Shown here in pieces: positions 1 to 8,533 of a DNA stretch of 64,000 nucleotides. The stretch covers positions 1 through 64,000 of the forward strand of contig JACKCD010000031.1 in NCBI GenBank assembly GCA_020634215.1, given 5' to 3'. The stretch's first letter is position 1, and each line of letters begins with the position of its first letter. A program made the position numbers and the translations under genes. This DNA is from Ardenticatenaceae bacterium (GTDB lineage Bacteria > Chloroflexota > Anaerolineae > Promineifilales > Promineifilaceae). A model generated the notes under the pieces. That model did not search any database and was not told the DNA's origin. It worked only from the letters and a program-made list of their open reading frames with translations.

Positions 1-213
1 CCGCAACGCCGCTGTCGGCAGTTCCCCTTCCTGGAGAACATCATACACCGAGGAAAACTGGCGGCGAAACAAGATATTTTCACTCACCGCCACCGGTGAT
101 TCGACAGGCGCAGTCGTCGTCAGCGCATCCACTAAATCCATCGTCGCATCTGCCCGTTTGGGCAAAGCTTGGTACACTGTATCTCGAAATTGTTGGAGAA
201 GGTTTATTGTCAT
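1..213 (-). CDS. N-terminus of a transposase-like protein (partial)
   Basis: An open frame starts with ATG at 213 and runs off the left edge of the window, giving 71 residues that begin MTINLLQQFRDTVYQ. The piece contains KRADATMDLVDAL and FRRQFSSVYDVL, which recall the N-terminus of transposases seen in Chloroflexi and cyanobacteria. That is a memory-based resemblance, and no catalytic residues lie within the window. No strong ribosome binding site is visible ahead of the start. The gene diverges from the GcvT-like gene across about 265 bases that hold one AACGGCCGTT copy. Whether the gene is intact cannot be judged from here. Confidence 0.4.
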   Translation of the reverse strand, partial: MTINLLQQFRDTVYQALPKRADATMDLVDALTTTAPVESPVAVSENILFRRQFSSVYDVLQEGELPTAALR

Positions 214-478
214 ACACTCTCTTTTACCAACAATTTCTTTATTCTTAACGTCCAAGAACGTTCAGCCACTGCTGAACTCTAAACTCAAGTCCACATAAAC
301 AGCAGATTTTGGCAGATGGGCGCGGATTTTTAACGGCCGTTTCTCCCCACCACCTCATCAAACCACAAATAAGCATCCGGGTTTTGATCCGTGTCATTTT
401 CCCCTTCCCCACACCCAACATTGCCTCCCCCACCCCACTTTGGTACACTGCCAGCCAACAACAATCAACGAGGTTTGT

Positions 479-1684
479 ATGCCACTTCCAACACCCTTTC
501 ACACCCGCACCGCCCCCCTGTGCGAAAGCCATAGCTGGCGCGACTGGTCCGGCTATCTCAGCCCCAGCATGTACGAACTCAGCTTCGAGCGCGAATATTG
601 GGCCATCCGCAACGCCGCCGGAGTTATAGACATCTCCCCCCTTTTCAAATATGACATCATCGGCCCCGATGCCGAAGCCATGCTCAACCGCACCGTCACC
701 CGCGACATGCGCCGCTGCCGCGTCGGCCAAGTTTTCTACACCCCCTGGTGCGACGAAACTGGCGACATGCGCCACGATGGCAACATCATCCGCATCGCCG
801 CCGACCATTTCCGCGTCACCACTGCCGACCCTATGCTGCGCTGGTTTGAAGATTGCGGCTACGGCATGGATGTCACCATAACCGATGTCTCCACCCGCTA
901 CGCCGCCCTCGCCCTGCAAGGCCCCAATTCCCGCGCTATCCTCAAGCAGCTCACCGCCAATCTCGACCTCGACACCCTGCGCTATTTCCGCATGGGCATG
1001 GGCATCATCAATGAAATTGAGGTGATGATCACCCGCACCGGCTTCACGGGTGATCTGGGGTATGAGCTTTGGGTCGAAGCCCAACACGCCGAAGCGTTGT
1101 GGGACAGACTGATGCGCGTTGGCCGTGCCTATGGTCTGCTTCCCTTTGGCCTAACCGTGCTAGACATGGTGCGCGTGGAGGCGGGGCTGCTGCTGATTGA
1201 AGTAGATTATATTGCCACCAACCACGCCGTTATTGACGGGCAAAAGTCGAACCCGTTGGAAGCGGGGCTGGACTGGGCGGTCAATTTTGACAAAGGTGAG
1301 TTCATTGGCCGCAAACCGCTGTTGGCTGACCAGGAGCGCGGCCCGGAATGGCGGCTTGTGGGGCTGGAGGTGGATTGGGCGGAGCTGGAACGGCTGTGGG
1401 CGGCGGTTGACTTGCGGCCCAAGGTGGTGTATCGCACGACATCGCGGGAGTCGGTTCCGGTGTATCGTGGGGGAACAAACGGCCGTTTGCAAATCGGCCA
1501 AGCCACCAGCCACCTCTTCTCCCCTCTACTCAAAAAATACATCGCCCTTGCCACCCTCAAAACCCCCGATGCTACCCTCGGCAGCGAAGTTGACCTCGAA
1601 ATGACCGTCGAATACAGTCGCGTCCTCGCCAAAGCCAAAATTGTGCAACTTCCTTTCTTTAACCCTGCCCGCAAACGCGAATAA
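479..1684 (+). CDS. GcvT-family aminomethyltransferase-like protein
   Basis: A 401-residue cytoplasmic protein of the glycine-cleavage T / folate-dependent family, which also holds DMSP demethylase and dimethylglycine dehydrogenase C-domains. The folate-binding domain covers roughly residues 30-280 (GVIDISPLFKYDIIGPDA, ALQGPNSRAIL, TGFTGDLGYELW). The C-terminal barrel follows (FIGRKPLL, then a hydrophobic end). The start at 479 is chosen over the longer frame at 440 because family homology begins there and a GAGG motif precedes it. Twelve bases separate it from the FAD oxidoreductase gene, so the two are probably co-transcribed. T-proteins acting with flavin oxidoreductases often demethylate amines or osmolytes, but the substrate cannot be read from the sequence. 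Base usage switches from G-rich to C-rich codons at the palindrome at 1478. Confidence 0.85.
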   Translation: MPLPTPFHTRTAPLCESHSWRDWSGYLSPSMYELSFEREYWAIRNAAGVIDISPLFKYDIIGPDAEAMLNRTVTRDMRRCRVGQVFYTPWCDETGDMRHDGNIIRIAADHFRVTTADPMLRWFEDCGYGMDVTITDVSTRYAALALQGPNSRAILKQLTANLDLDTLRYFRMGMGIINEIEVMITRTGFTGDLGYELWVEAQHAEALWDRLMRVGRAYGLLPFGLTVLDMVRVEAGLLLIEVDYIATNHAVIDGQKSNPLEAGLDWAVNFDKGEFIGRKPLLADQERGPEWRLVGLEVDWAELERLWAAVDLRPKVVYRTTSRESVPVYRGGTNGRLQIGQATSHLFSPLLKKYIALATLKTPDATLGSEVDLEMTVEYSRVLAKAKIVQLPFFNPARKRE

Positions 1685-1696
1685 ACCATACATTCC

Positions 1697-3274
1697 ATGA
1701 ATAAAAAATACGACGCAATCATAATCGGAGCCGGCCACAACGGTCTTACGTGCGCTGGCTATCTGGCTAAAGCTGGCAAAAAGGTGCTGGTGCTGGAAAA
1801 ACGGTACCTGGTTGGCGGGGCTACCGTCAGCGAAGAAATCGTGCCGGGCTTCAAATTCGCCACCTTTTCCTACCTCGTCAGCCTGCTGCGCTCAGAAGTC
1901 ATCCATGATTTGGAGCTAGTCAAACACGGGCTGCGAATGCTTCCCTTTGAAACCACCCTTGATCTAGCTGTCAACGGTGACTCCCTCTACCGCGAACCTG
2001 ATCATTACCGCACCTACCGCGCCATCGCCCGCTATTCCAAGCGGGATGCCGAGGCGTATGACGACTACAAGCTGATGATGCGCCACGTCATCCACGCCGT
2101 GCGCTATCTGATGCACCACGCCCCGCCCAACATGGATTTTGATGCCAATCCGCAGGCGTTGATTGATTTGGCAAAACATGTAGGCACGGTGGACAAAGAG
2201 GTGCTGTATACGCTGATTCAGCTTCTCACCATTAGCGCCGATGATTTTCTTAGCCAATGGTTTGAAACCGACATCCTCAAAGCCGGTCTCGCCACCAGCG
2301 GCATGATTGGCTCGATGGTCAGCCCCAAATCGCCGGGGTCGGGGCTGGTGCTGCTTGCTATGTACATGGGCGAGATTGACGGTGTGTACCGCACCTGGCG
2401 TTTTGCCAAGGGCGGCACCGGCGGCGTGGCTAATGCGCTGGCACAGGCCGCCCGCTCATTTGGCGCCGAAATTCGCACCAACGCCCCCGTTGCCCAGCTC
2501 ATGCGCCACGGCGACGAGGTGCGCGGCGTAGTGCTGGAAAGCGGCGAAGAAATCACGGCCGATGTCATTGTCTCCAGCCTGACCCCGCAAATGACTTATT
2601 TGAAGCTGGCGGGGGAGGAAGGGTTGCCCAGCGACCTTGTGCAGCAGGTGAAACGGTGGAACAGCTTCGGCTCCGCTTCCAAAATCAATTTGGCACTGGA
2701 TGGTGTCCCCGATTTCAAAGCAATGCCGGGCTATGGGATGCACCTGGCTGGTGGCTTCAACACCAATGTCTCCATAGACTCCTTTGAACGGCTATATGAC
2801 ACGGCCAAATACGGCGACTTTGAGCGGCATCTCTTTATTGACGGCGGCCTTATCTCTTTTGCCGACCCCGATATGGCTCCGCCCGGCAAGCACGTCATGA
2901 CCTGCTTTGTCATGTACACGCCCTACCATTTGCGGCAGGGGACGTGGGATGAACGGCGCGAGGAGTTGGGGGATGCGGTAGTGGATACGCTGGAACATTA
3001 CATTCCCAATATTCGTCAGTTGATTGTGGGGCGGCAAATCAGCACGCCGCTGGATATTGAGCGACTCATCAACATGAGCGGCGGCAACATTTTCCAGGGT
3101 GAGCTACGGTTGTCGCAAATGTTTCTGATGCGGCCGGCCGCCGGTTATTCTGGCTACCAAACACCGCTGCACAATTACTACATCTGCGGCTCTAGTGCCC
3201 ACCCCAGTGGCGGCATTTCCGGCGCACCGGGGCGGCTGGCGGCTTTGCAGATTTTGGCGGATGGGAAGAAATAG
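1697..3274 (+). CDS. FAD-dependent oxidoreductase, phytoene-dehydrogenase-like (PYROXD2 type)
   Basis: A 525-residue flavoprotein. The N-terminal dinucleotide-binding motif is IIIGAGHNGLTCAGYLAKAG (residues about 7-26) followed by VLEKR. The C-terminal FAD-contact segment has HPSGGISGAPGRLAA. Length and motifs fit the CrtI/PYROXD2 group rather than true carotenoid desaturases, and no carotenoid gene lies nearby. It is cytoplasmic, with no signal peptide. It lies 12 bases after the GcvT-like gene and 44 bases before a paralogue on the same strand, suggesting a three-gene unit in which both flavoproteins may act on related substrates. The reaction is unknown, and calling it phytoene desaturase would over-annotate it. 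Confidence 0.85.
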   Translation: MNKKYDAIIIGAGHNGLTCAGYLAKAGKKVLVLEKRYLVGGATVSEEIVPGFKFATFSYLVSLLRSEVIHDLELVKHGLRMLPFETTLDLAVNGDSLYREPDHYRTYRAIARYSKRDAEAYDDYKLMMRHVIHAVRYLMHHAPPNMDFDANPQALIDLAKHVGTVDKEVLYTLIQLLTISADDFLSQWFETDILKAGLATSGMIGSMVSPKSPGSGLVLLAMYMGEIDGVYRTWRFAKGGTGGVANALAQAARSFGAEIRTNAPVAQLMRHGDEVRGVVLESGEEITADVIVSSLTPQMTYLKLAGEEGLPSDLVQQVKRWNSFGSASKINLALDGVPDFKAMPGYGMHLAGGFNTNVSIDSFERLYDTAKYGDFERHLFIDGGLISFADPDMAPPGKHVMTCFVMYTPYHLRQGTWDERREELGDAVVDTLEHYIPNIRQLIVGRQISTPLDIERLINMSGGNIFQGELRLSQMFLMRPAAGYSGYQTPLHNYYICGSSAHPSGGISGAPGRLAALQILADGKK

Positions 3275-3312
3275 GACGCGGACAAACACGGACGAACGCG
3301 GATAAAAACGGA
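3275..3312 (+). repeat. Short tandem repeat, CGCGGACAAA/CGGACGAACG family
   Basis: Three degenerate units of 10-11 bases (CGGACAAACA, CGGACGAACG, CGGATAAAAA) fill the gap between the two FAD oxidoreductase genes. The same family recurs at 14916-14942, 34567-34596 and 42560-42600, on either strand and always between genes. Confidence 0.8.
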
Positions 3313-3318
3313 AACATT

Positions 3319-4836
3319 ATGAGCAACAACTGTGATGTCATTGTAATCGGGGCTGGGCATAATGGGCTGATTGCGGCTCATGCTTTGGCAAAGGCGGGGA
3401 AGTCGGTGCTGGTGGTGGAGCAGCGGGGAGAGGATGAGGAGATTTTTCCGGGCTTTCGACTGGCGTTGGGGGCGGATGATGATGCGGGGCTGCTGCGGCA
3501 GTCGGTAATTGATGCGTTAGGATTGGTGGAGAAGGGGGTGGCGTTTGTTGAACCGGACGTAACGGCGTTTGCACCGCAGCCTAACGGCCGTTCTCTCACC
3601 CTCCACCGCCACATCCAGCAATCCATTGCCAGCATCGCCACCCATTCCACCCATGATGCCGGCCGTTTTGCCGCGTGGCGAGAAAAGATTGGGCAATTAA
3701 CGGCCGTTCTCGAACCCCACCTGCACCAAACCCCCACCCTCGAACAAATGGGAACCCTGCTGCTGGGGCAGCCCGAACTGGTGCGCTATGCCAACGTTTC
3801 CGCTCGTGAGACGCTCGACTGGTGGTTTGAGAACGACGCGCTCAAAGGGCTGCTGGCAAGCTCCAGTGTCATTGGGCTGGAACATGGCCCCTATGCTCAA
3901 AACAGTGGCTTTATGCTGCTTTACCAATACGCCAACGCCGATGGCGGCGGCTTCCGCGCCAGCCGTTTTGTGCAGGGGGGCATGGGCAAGCTGCGGCAGG
4001 CGATGGTGACAGCGGCGATGGGGCAAGGGGTGAGAATGAGAGGAGAAACGGCCGTTTCCCACATTCTCCTCCACGACGGCCGCGCCACTGGCGTGGTGCT
4101 GGCCGATGGCGAAACGATCAACGCCGAGCTGGTTGTCTCCTCGGCCACGCCGCGCCACACCTTCTTTAACCTCGTCAAACCCTACAACCTCGAACCCCGC
4201 TTCATGCGCCGCGTCCGCAGCCAAGTGTATCGCGGCACCACGGCCAAGCTCGTTTTGGCGGTCAGCCAACTGCCGGAATTTGTGGGGCAGACTGAGGCGG
4301 GGCAGCTTGACGGCCACATCGTCATTTGCCCCAGCACCGAATATTTGGAACGGGCAGCAGACGCGGGAAAATACGGCCGTTTCCCCCCCAAACCCCTGCT
4401 CGACATCACCATTGCCACCCACCACGCCCCTGAACTCGCCCCTGCCGGGCAGCATTTGCTCAACATCACCATGCGCTACGCCCCCTACACCCTGCGCGGC
4501 AGCAGTTGGGGCGAACAGCGGGCAGCATTAGCCGAAACCATTCTGCAAACGCTCGCCAACTACGCCCCTGGTCTGCGCGACACCATCTTGCACCAACGGC
4601 TCATCACGCCGCTGGATTGGGAGCAGCAGTTTGGGCTGACCGAGGGCAGCTTGCACCACGGCCAAATGGGGCTGGAGCAAATGTTTGCCATGCGCCCTGT
4701 CCCTGGCTGGGGGCAATACGCCACCCCCATCGGCAATCTCTACCTCTGCGGCGCAGGCGCACACCCCGGCGGCGGCCTGACTGGTCTGCCGGGCAGCAAC
4801 GCGGCGCGGCAGATTTTGGCGGATTTGGGTGCTTAA
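3319..4836 (+). CDS. FAD-dependent oxidoreductase, paralogue of the upstream gene
   Basis: A 505-residue protein with the same architecture as the upstream gene: VIVIGAGHNGLIAAHALAKA near the N-terminus, VVEQRGE after it, and the C-terminal flavin segment LYLCGAGAHPGGGLTGLPGS. The two proteins share length and both end motifs but differ widely between them, so this is an old duplication or two related activities and not a recent copy. It contains three exact AACGGCCGTT copies (3583, 3699, 4047) and one variant. Codon choice visibly alternates between G-rich stretches ahead of each site and C-rich stretches after it. The substrate is unknown. Confidence 0.82.
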   Translation: MSNNCDVIVIGAGHNGLIAAHALAKAGKSVLVVEQRGEDEEIFPGFRLALGADDDAGLLRQSVIDALGLVEKGVAFVEPDVTAFAPQPNGRSLTLHRHIQQSIASIATHSTHDAGRFAAWREKIGQLTAVLEPHLHQTPTLEQMGTLLLGQPELVRYANVSARETLDWWFENDALKGLLASSSVIGLEHGPYAQNSGFMLLYQYANADGGGFRASRFVQGGMGKLRQAMVTAAMGQGVRMRGETAVSHILLHDGRATGVVLADGETINAELVVSSATPRHTFFNLVKPYNLEPRFMRRVRSQVYRGTTAKLVLAVSQLPEFVGQTEAGQLDGHIVICPSTEYLERAADAGKYGRFPPKPLLDITIATHHAPELAPAGQHLLNITMRYAPYTLRGSSWGEQRAALAETILQTLANYAPGLRDTILHQRLITPLDWEQQFGLTEGSLHHGQMGLEQMFAMRPVPGWGQYATPIGNLYLCGAGAHPGGGLTGLPGSNAARQILADLGA

Positions 4837-4898
4837 AGGAAAGCAATCAGTCATGAGTAGGTGCGAACACATGACTGACGGTTCCCTTCACGTTTACT

Positions 4899-6857
4899 AT
4901 GGGTCAAACAACGAACAACCAGATTTTTTCGCTACGAACGGCCGTTTCTCCCTCCACCGTCACCCTCACCGACCGCTTTTGGCAGCCCCGGCTGGAAACC
5001 AACCGCCGCGTCACCTTGCCTGCCAACTGGCGCAAATGTGAAGAAACGGGGCGAATTGCCAACTTTGCCAGGGCGGGTGGGCTGCTGTCCGGCGACCACG
5101 AAGGGATTTTCTACAACGACTCCGATGTGTTTAAGGTGGTGGAAGGATCTGCCCACATCCTTGCCACCCAGCCCGACCCCGAACTCGATGCCTATCTTGA
5201 CCACGTCATTGCCCAAATCGGTGCCGCGCAGGAGCCAGACGGCTATCTCTACACCGCCCGCACCATTGACCCCAGCCGAATGCGCCCTGACCGCGAAGGG
5301 GCGGAGCGCTGGTCACATTTGGTGATTAGCCACGAACTGTACAACATCGGCCATTTATATGAGGCGGCAGTGGCGCACTTTTATGCCACCGGCAAGCGCA
5401 CGCTGCTGGATGTGGCCGTCAAAAACGCTGACCTGATTGACGCGGTGTTTGGACCAAACGGCCGTTATGACGTGCCCGGCCACCCCGAAATTGAATTGGC
5501 ACTGGTAAAACTATCACAAGCAACCGGCGAGCCGCGCTATTGGCGGCTGGCTCATTTCTTTTTGCAAGAACGAGGGCGGTGGACAAACGGCCGTTTGCCC
5601 CAAACCTTCCTCGGCAACTCCGGCTACATGCAAGACCACCAGCCCGTTGCCGAACAGCGCGAAGCCGTCGGCCACGCCGTCCGCGCCGCCTATCTGTACT
5701 GTGGCATGGCCGACATCGCTCTGCTCACTGGCGATGAGCCATACCGCGTCGCCCTTGATCAACTATGGCACAGCGTTGTCGGGCAAAAAATGTATCTGAC
5801 CGGTGGCATTGGTGCCCACCACCACGGCGAAGCGTTTGGCGCACCGTACGAACTGCCCAACGCCACCGCCTACTGCGAAACGTGCGCTGCCATTGCCAAC
5901 ATCCTCTGGAACTGGCGGCTCTTTTTGCTCCACGGCCACGCCCGCTATCTTGACGTAGTGGAACGCACCCTTTATAACGGCTTTTTGGCGGGGGTTGGTT
6001 TTAGCGGCGACCAATTTTTTTATCCTAACCCGCTGGCCTCTGACGGCGTGACCAAATTCAACATCGGGCTGGCGGCCACGCGGCAGCCGTGGTTCCAAAC
6101 GGCGTGCTGCCCCACCAACGTGGTACGCTTTTTGCCGCAGCTTCCCGGCTTGGTTTACGCTTTGGCGGACAAGACGATTTATGTGGGGCTGTATATGGCG
6201 GGCGAAACGGCCGTTTCTCTTCCCAATGGCCCCCGCGTTCAGCTGCGGCAGCAAACCGACTACCCCTGGCACGGCGAAATTCTGCTGACTGTTTCACCAG
6301 AAAAGGCGGCAACCTTTATCCTAAAACTGCGGCTGCCCGGCTGGGCGCAAGGGCAGCCCGTTCCCAGCGACCTTTACCGCTGTTGGCGACCGCAGCCATC
6401 ATTGCCGCAGCTCTTGGTCAATGACCAGCCACACCCTGTTTTGCTAGAAGATGGGTTTATTCACATTCACCGCCGTTGGCAGCCGGGAGATCGCGTTTCG
6501 CTGACGCTACCCATGCCAGTGCAGCGGGTGTTGAGCCACCCAGCCGTGACGGAAAACCAAGGGCGGGTGGCACTGGAGCGCGGCCCACTGGTTTATTGTG
6601 CGGAGGGGGTAGACAATGAGGGGCGGCTCAGCGAACTGTCGCTGGCCGATACCACCCCGCTAACGGCCAGCTATGAGCCGGATTTGCTCAACGGGGTGGT
6701 GGTGATTCGGGGTGGTGGATTAACGGCCGTTCCCTACTATGCCTGGTCACATCGAGGCGAAGGCGAGATGGCTGTATGGCTACCGCGCCACGCGGACTAC
6801 CGCGCCACGCGGGCTACCGCGCCACGCGGGCTACCGCGCCACGCGACGAGATTCTAA
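4899..6857 (+). CDS. GH127 beta-L-arabinofuranosidase-like glycoside hydrolase (DUF1680)
   Basis: A 652-residue enzyme of the family typified by HypBA1, which releases terminal beta-L-arabinofuranose. Family catalysis uses one Glu and a zinc-bound Cys set. Here Tyr-Cys-Glu-Thr-Cys at residues 325-329 supplies the Glu (E327) and a Cys two residues later (C329), and Ala-Cys-Cys-Pro-Thr-Asn supplies C403 and C404, matching the E338/C340/C417/C418 pattern of HypBA1. An alpha/alpha-barrel region (about 40-420) is followed by beta-sandwich sequence. No signal peptide is seen, so it is probably cytoplasmic. The last roughly 25 residues come from a 17-bp tandem repeat and are Arg/Ala/Pro-rich, unlike the family. 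No good Shine-Dalgarno precedes the ATG, so the start is uncertain by a few codons. Confidence 0.88.
   Translation: MGQTTNNQIFSLRTAVSPSTVTLTDRFWQPRLETNRRVTLPANWRKCEETGRIANFARAGGLLSGDHEGIFYNDSDVFKVVEGSAHILATQPDPELDAYLDHVIAQIGAAQEPDGYLYTARTIDPSRMRPDREGAERWSHLVISHELYNIGHLYEAAVAHFYATGKRTLLDVAVKNADLIDAVFGPNGRYDVPGHPEIELALVKLSQATGEPRYWRLAHFFLQERGRWTNGRLPQTFLGNSGYMQDHQPVAEQREAVGHAVRAAYLYCGMADIALLTGDEPYRVALDQLWHSVVGQKMYLTGGIGAHHHGEAFGAPYELPNATAYCETCAAIANILWNWRLFLLHGHARYLDVVERTLYNGFLAGVGFSGDQFFYPNPLASDGVTKFNIGLAATRQPWFQTACCPTNVVRFLPQLPGLVYALADKTIYVGLYMAGETAVSLPNGPRVQLRQQTDYPWHGEILLTVSPEKAATFILKLRLPGWAQGQPVPSDLYRCWRPQPSLPQLLVNDQPHPVLLEDGFIHIHRRWQPGDRVSLTLPMPVQRVLSHPAVTENQGRVALERGPLVYCAEGVDNEGRLSELSLADTTPLTASYEPDLLNGVVVIRGGGLTAVPYYAWSHRGEGEMAVWLPRHADYRATRATAPRGLPRHATRF
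6780..6847 (+). repeat. 17-bp minisatellite, four copies, at the end of the GH127 gene
   Basis: Four consecutive units of CTACCGCGCCACGCGGG occupy 6780-6796, 6797-6813, 6814-6830 and 6831-6847; only the last base or two vary. Because 17 is not a multiple of three, each unit is read in a different frame (YRATR, TAPRG, LPRHA). Copy-number change would therefore alter the C-terminus and stop of the GH127 gene and also the end of the convergent small gene. Confidence 0.9.
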
Positions 6858-7091
6858 CTGGGCGTGGATTTCCGGTGGGGCGCAGGCAAACCACTGCACA
6901 TCTACCCCATGTTCGGGGTCAACATAAGAAAACGGGGTGCAAACCAGCCCGCGGGGGCAGTGCTCCAGGCAATCGGGCAAGCCGCTGGTGTCAATTTCCA
7001 TACATTCGGGATAAAACGTGCCCTCATTTAAAAACTGATGGTATTCTTCTCGCGTCACTTCATACACAAATTCAATTCTTTTTTCAGCCAT
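6831..7091 (-). CDS. Small acidic protein of unknown function
   Basis: An 86-residue protein starting MAEKRIEFVYEVTREEYHQF, with five Cys (ECMEID, DCLEHCPRGLVC, WFACAPPE) that could bind a metal or form disulfides. The start is supported by an exact GGAGGT seven bases upstream. I do not recognise a family. It converges on the GH127 gene and their 3' ends overlap by 27 bases within the minisatellite, so its last residues (ESRRVAR) also derive partly from the repeat. One palindrome copy (7133) lies just upstream. Confidence 0.65.
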   Translation of the reverse strand: MAEKRIEFVYEVTREEYHQFLNEGTFYPECMEIDTSGLPDCLEHCPRGLVCTPFSYVDPEHGVDVQWFACAPPEIHAQLESRRVAR

Positions 7092-7188
7092 CACACACCT
7101 CCACGTTTTAATAGCGTCATTAGTGAAGTATAAACGGCCGTTTCCCCCCCCGACATCCTCAAATGTCCCCAATCACACCTGACAAATG

Positions 7189-8394
7189 TCATGGATTGGC
7201 TGGAGCCGCTGCCGATACGGCCGGCCGATCCGTCATTGCCACCTGCGCCACCGATGCCACCACCCCCAACGCAATCGCCATATACCAAACCGTATCATAG
7301 CTGCCCACCGCATCATAAAAACGGCCGCCCAGCCACACGCCTAAAAACGCCCCCACCTGATGGCTCAAAAAGACAATGCCGTAAAGCGTCGAGAGATAGC
7401 GCGCGCCAAAAATATGCGCCACCGTGCCACTCGTCAAGGGCACCGTTGCCAGCCACACAAAGCCAATCGCCCCCGCAAAGATCAACGCCGAAAGCTGCGT
7501 CAGCGGCAGCAGCAAAAACAGGGTAATAATCACCGCCCGCAGCAAATAGACCAGCCCCAGCAGATTTTTCTTGCGAAACCGATCCCCCAGCCAGCCAAAC
7601 GTCACCGACCCGGCCATATTAAAGCCACCAATTAGCGACAGCGCGGCGGCGGCGGTAAAGGGGGGCAAGCCATGATCCCCCAAATAAGCGGGCAAATGGG
7701 TAGAGATAAAGGCCACGTGGAAACCACAGACAAAAAAGCCGACGATGAGCAGCAGATAGCCACGGTGACCAGCAGCCCGTCGCAGAATCTTGACAAACGG
7801 CTCCTCGCTCTCAGCACTCACCCCCAAATCGCCACCCGGTTTGTTGGGCAGCCCAAACGCCAGCAGCAAAATGACCAAGGAAATGGCTGCTAAGACCAGC
7901 AGCGTGCGCTGCCAGTTAAAAGTGGTCAGCAAAAATTGCACCAGCGGCGGCACCACAAACATCCCGCTCGACCCCGCCGCCGTGATGATGCCAAAAACAC
8001 GGCTGCGGCTGTCGGGCGAGACCATCTGCCCCACTGCCCCCAGCACAACGACATAGGTTGTAGCACTCAGCGCCACGCCCACCATGACCCCCAACGTTAA
8101 ATATAGCCCACCCGCGCTGCTGATACGCGAAAGCAGCACCAGCCCAACCGCATACAAACCACCCCCTGCCAGCAGCACCCGCCGCGAGCCGATGCGATCA
8201 GCCAAAATGCCCACCAGCGGCAGCCCATAGATAATGTTGCTAAGGGCAATGGCAAGACTAAACACGGTACGCCCCGTTCCCAGCGTCTCGCCAATGGGCT
8301 GCAGCAGCAGGCCAAAGCTTTGGCGAATACCGGTGCTGAGCATGACGGCCAGCGAGGCGGACAAAATGGCAAATACAAGGGTGCGGTTTTTCAT
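7189..8394 (-). CDS. Major facilitator superfamily transporter
   Basis: A 401-residue integral membrane protein with about 12 predicted helices. It has the MFS loop 2-3 signature in the form GILADRIGSRRVLLAGG and a mid-protein repeat (GWLGDRFRKKNLLGL). The N-terminus (GIRQSFGLLLQPIGETLG) and overall pattern resemble the oxalate/formate antiporter and monocarboxylate-porter-like branch, so an organic anion is a plausible substrate, but this is inference. The start at 8394 is preferred over 8430 because AGAGGA lies about ten bases upstream and the first helix begins directly after MKNRTLVF. It is transcribed away from the WD40 gene's 3' end, with a long inverted repeat between them. Confidence 0.85.
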   Translation of the reverse strand: MKNRTLVFAILSASLAVMLSTGIRQSFGLLLQPIGETLGTGRTVFSLAIALSNIIYGLPLVGILADRIGSRRVLLAGGGLYAVGLVLLSRISSAGGLYLTLGVMVGVALSATTYVVVLGAVGQMVSPDSRSRVFGIITAAGSSGMFVVPPLVQFLLTTFNWQRTLLVLAAISLVILLLAFGLPNKPGGDLGVSAESEEPFVKILRRAAGHRGYLLLIVGFFVCGFHVAFISTHLPAYLGDHGLPPFTAAAALSLIGGFNMAGSVTFGWLGDRFRKKNLLGLVYLLRAVIITLFLLLPLTQLSALIFAGAIGFVWLATVPLTSGTVAHIFGARYLSTLYGIVFLSHQVGAFLGVWLGGRFYDAVGSYDTVWYMAIALGVVASVAQVAMTDRPAVSAAAPANP

Positions 8395-8482
8395 ACGGTA
8401 ACAATCCTCTTCTTCGATTTCAGAAGCCAAATTGTCTCGATCTTTGGTGATCCTGCAAATTGCGGCGAGGGTATGTTGTTTC

Positions 8483-8523
8483 TTTCAGGTGCCAGGCACC
8501 TCAGAAGTGCCTAGCACCTGAAA
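8483..8523. repeat. REP-like inverted repeat containing AGGTGCCAGGCACCT
   Basis: Two 19-base arms (8483-8501 and 8505-8523) flank a 3-base loop with few mismatches, and each arm is itself partly palindromic (GGTGCCAGGCACC). Located between the end of the WD40 gene and the start of the MFS gene. It could be a REP-type element, and on the - strand it sits too far upstream of an obvious T-run to be called a terminator. Confidence 0.7.
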
Positions 8524-8533
8524 ACAGACTTTA

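Noticed and set aside
245..1087. 280-residue frame on the - strand opposite the GcvT-like gene
   Set aside because: Glycine/Ala/Asp-rich shadow of a GC-rich coding frame, with no ribosome binding site and no domain.
1697..3274. Naming the FAD protein phytoene desaturase
   Set aside because: No carotenoid genes nearby, and the wording matches the PYROXD2-like group.
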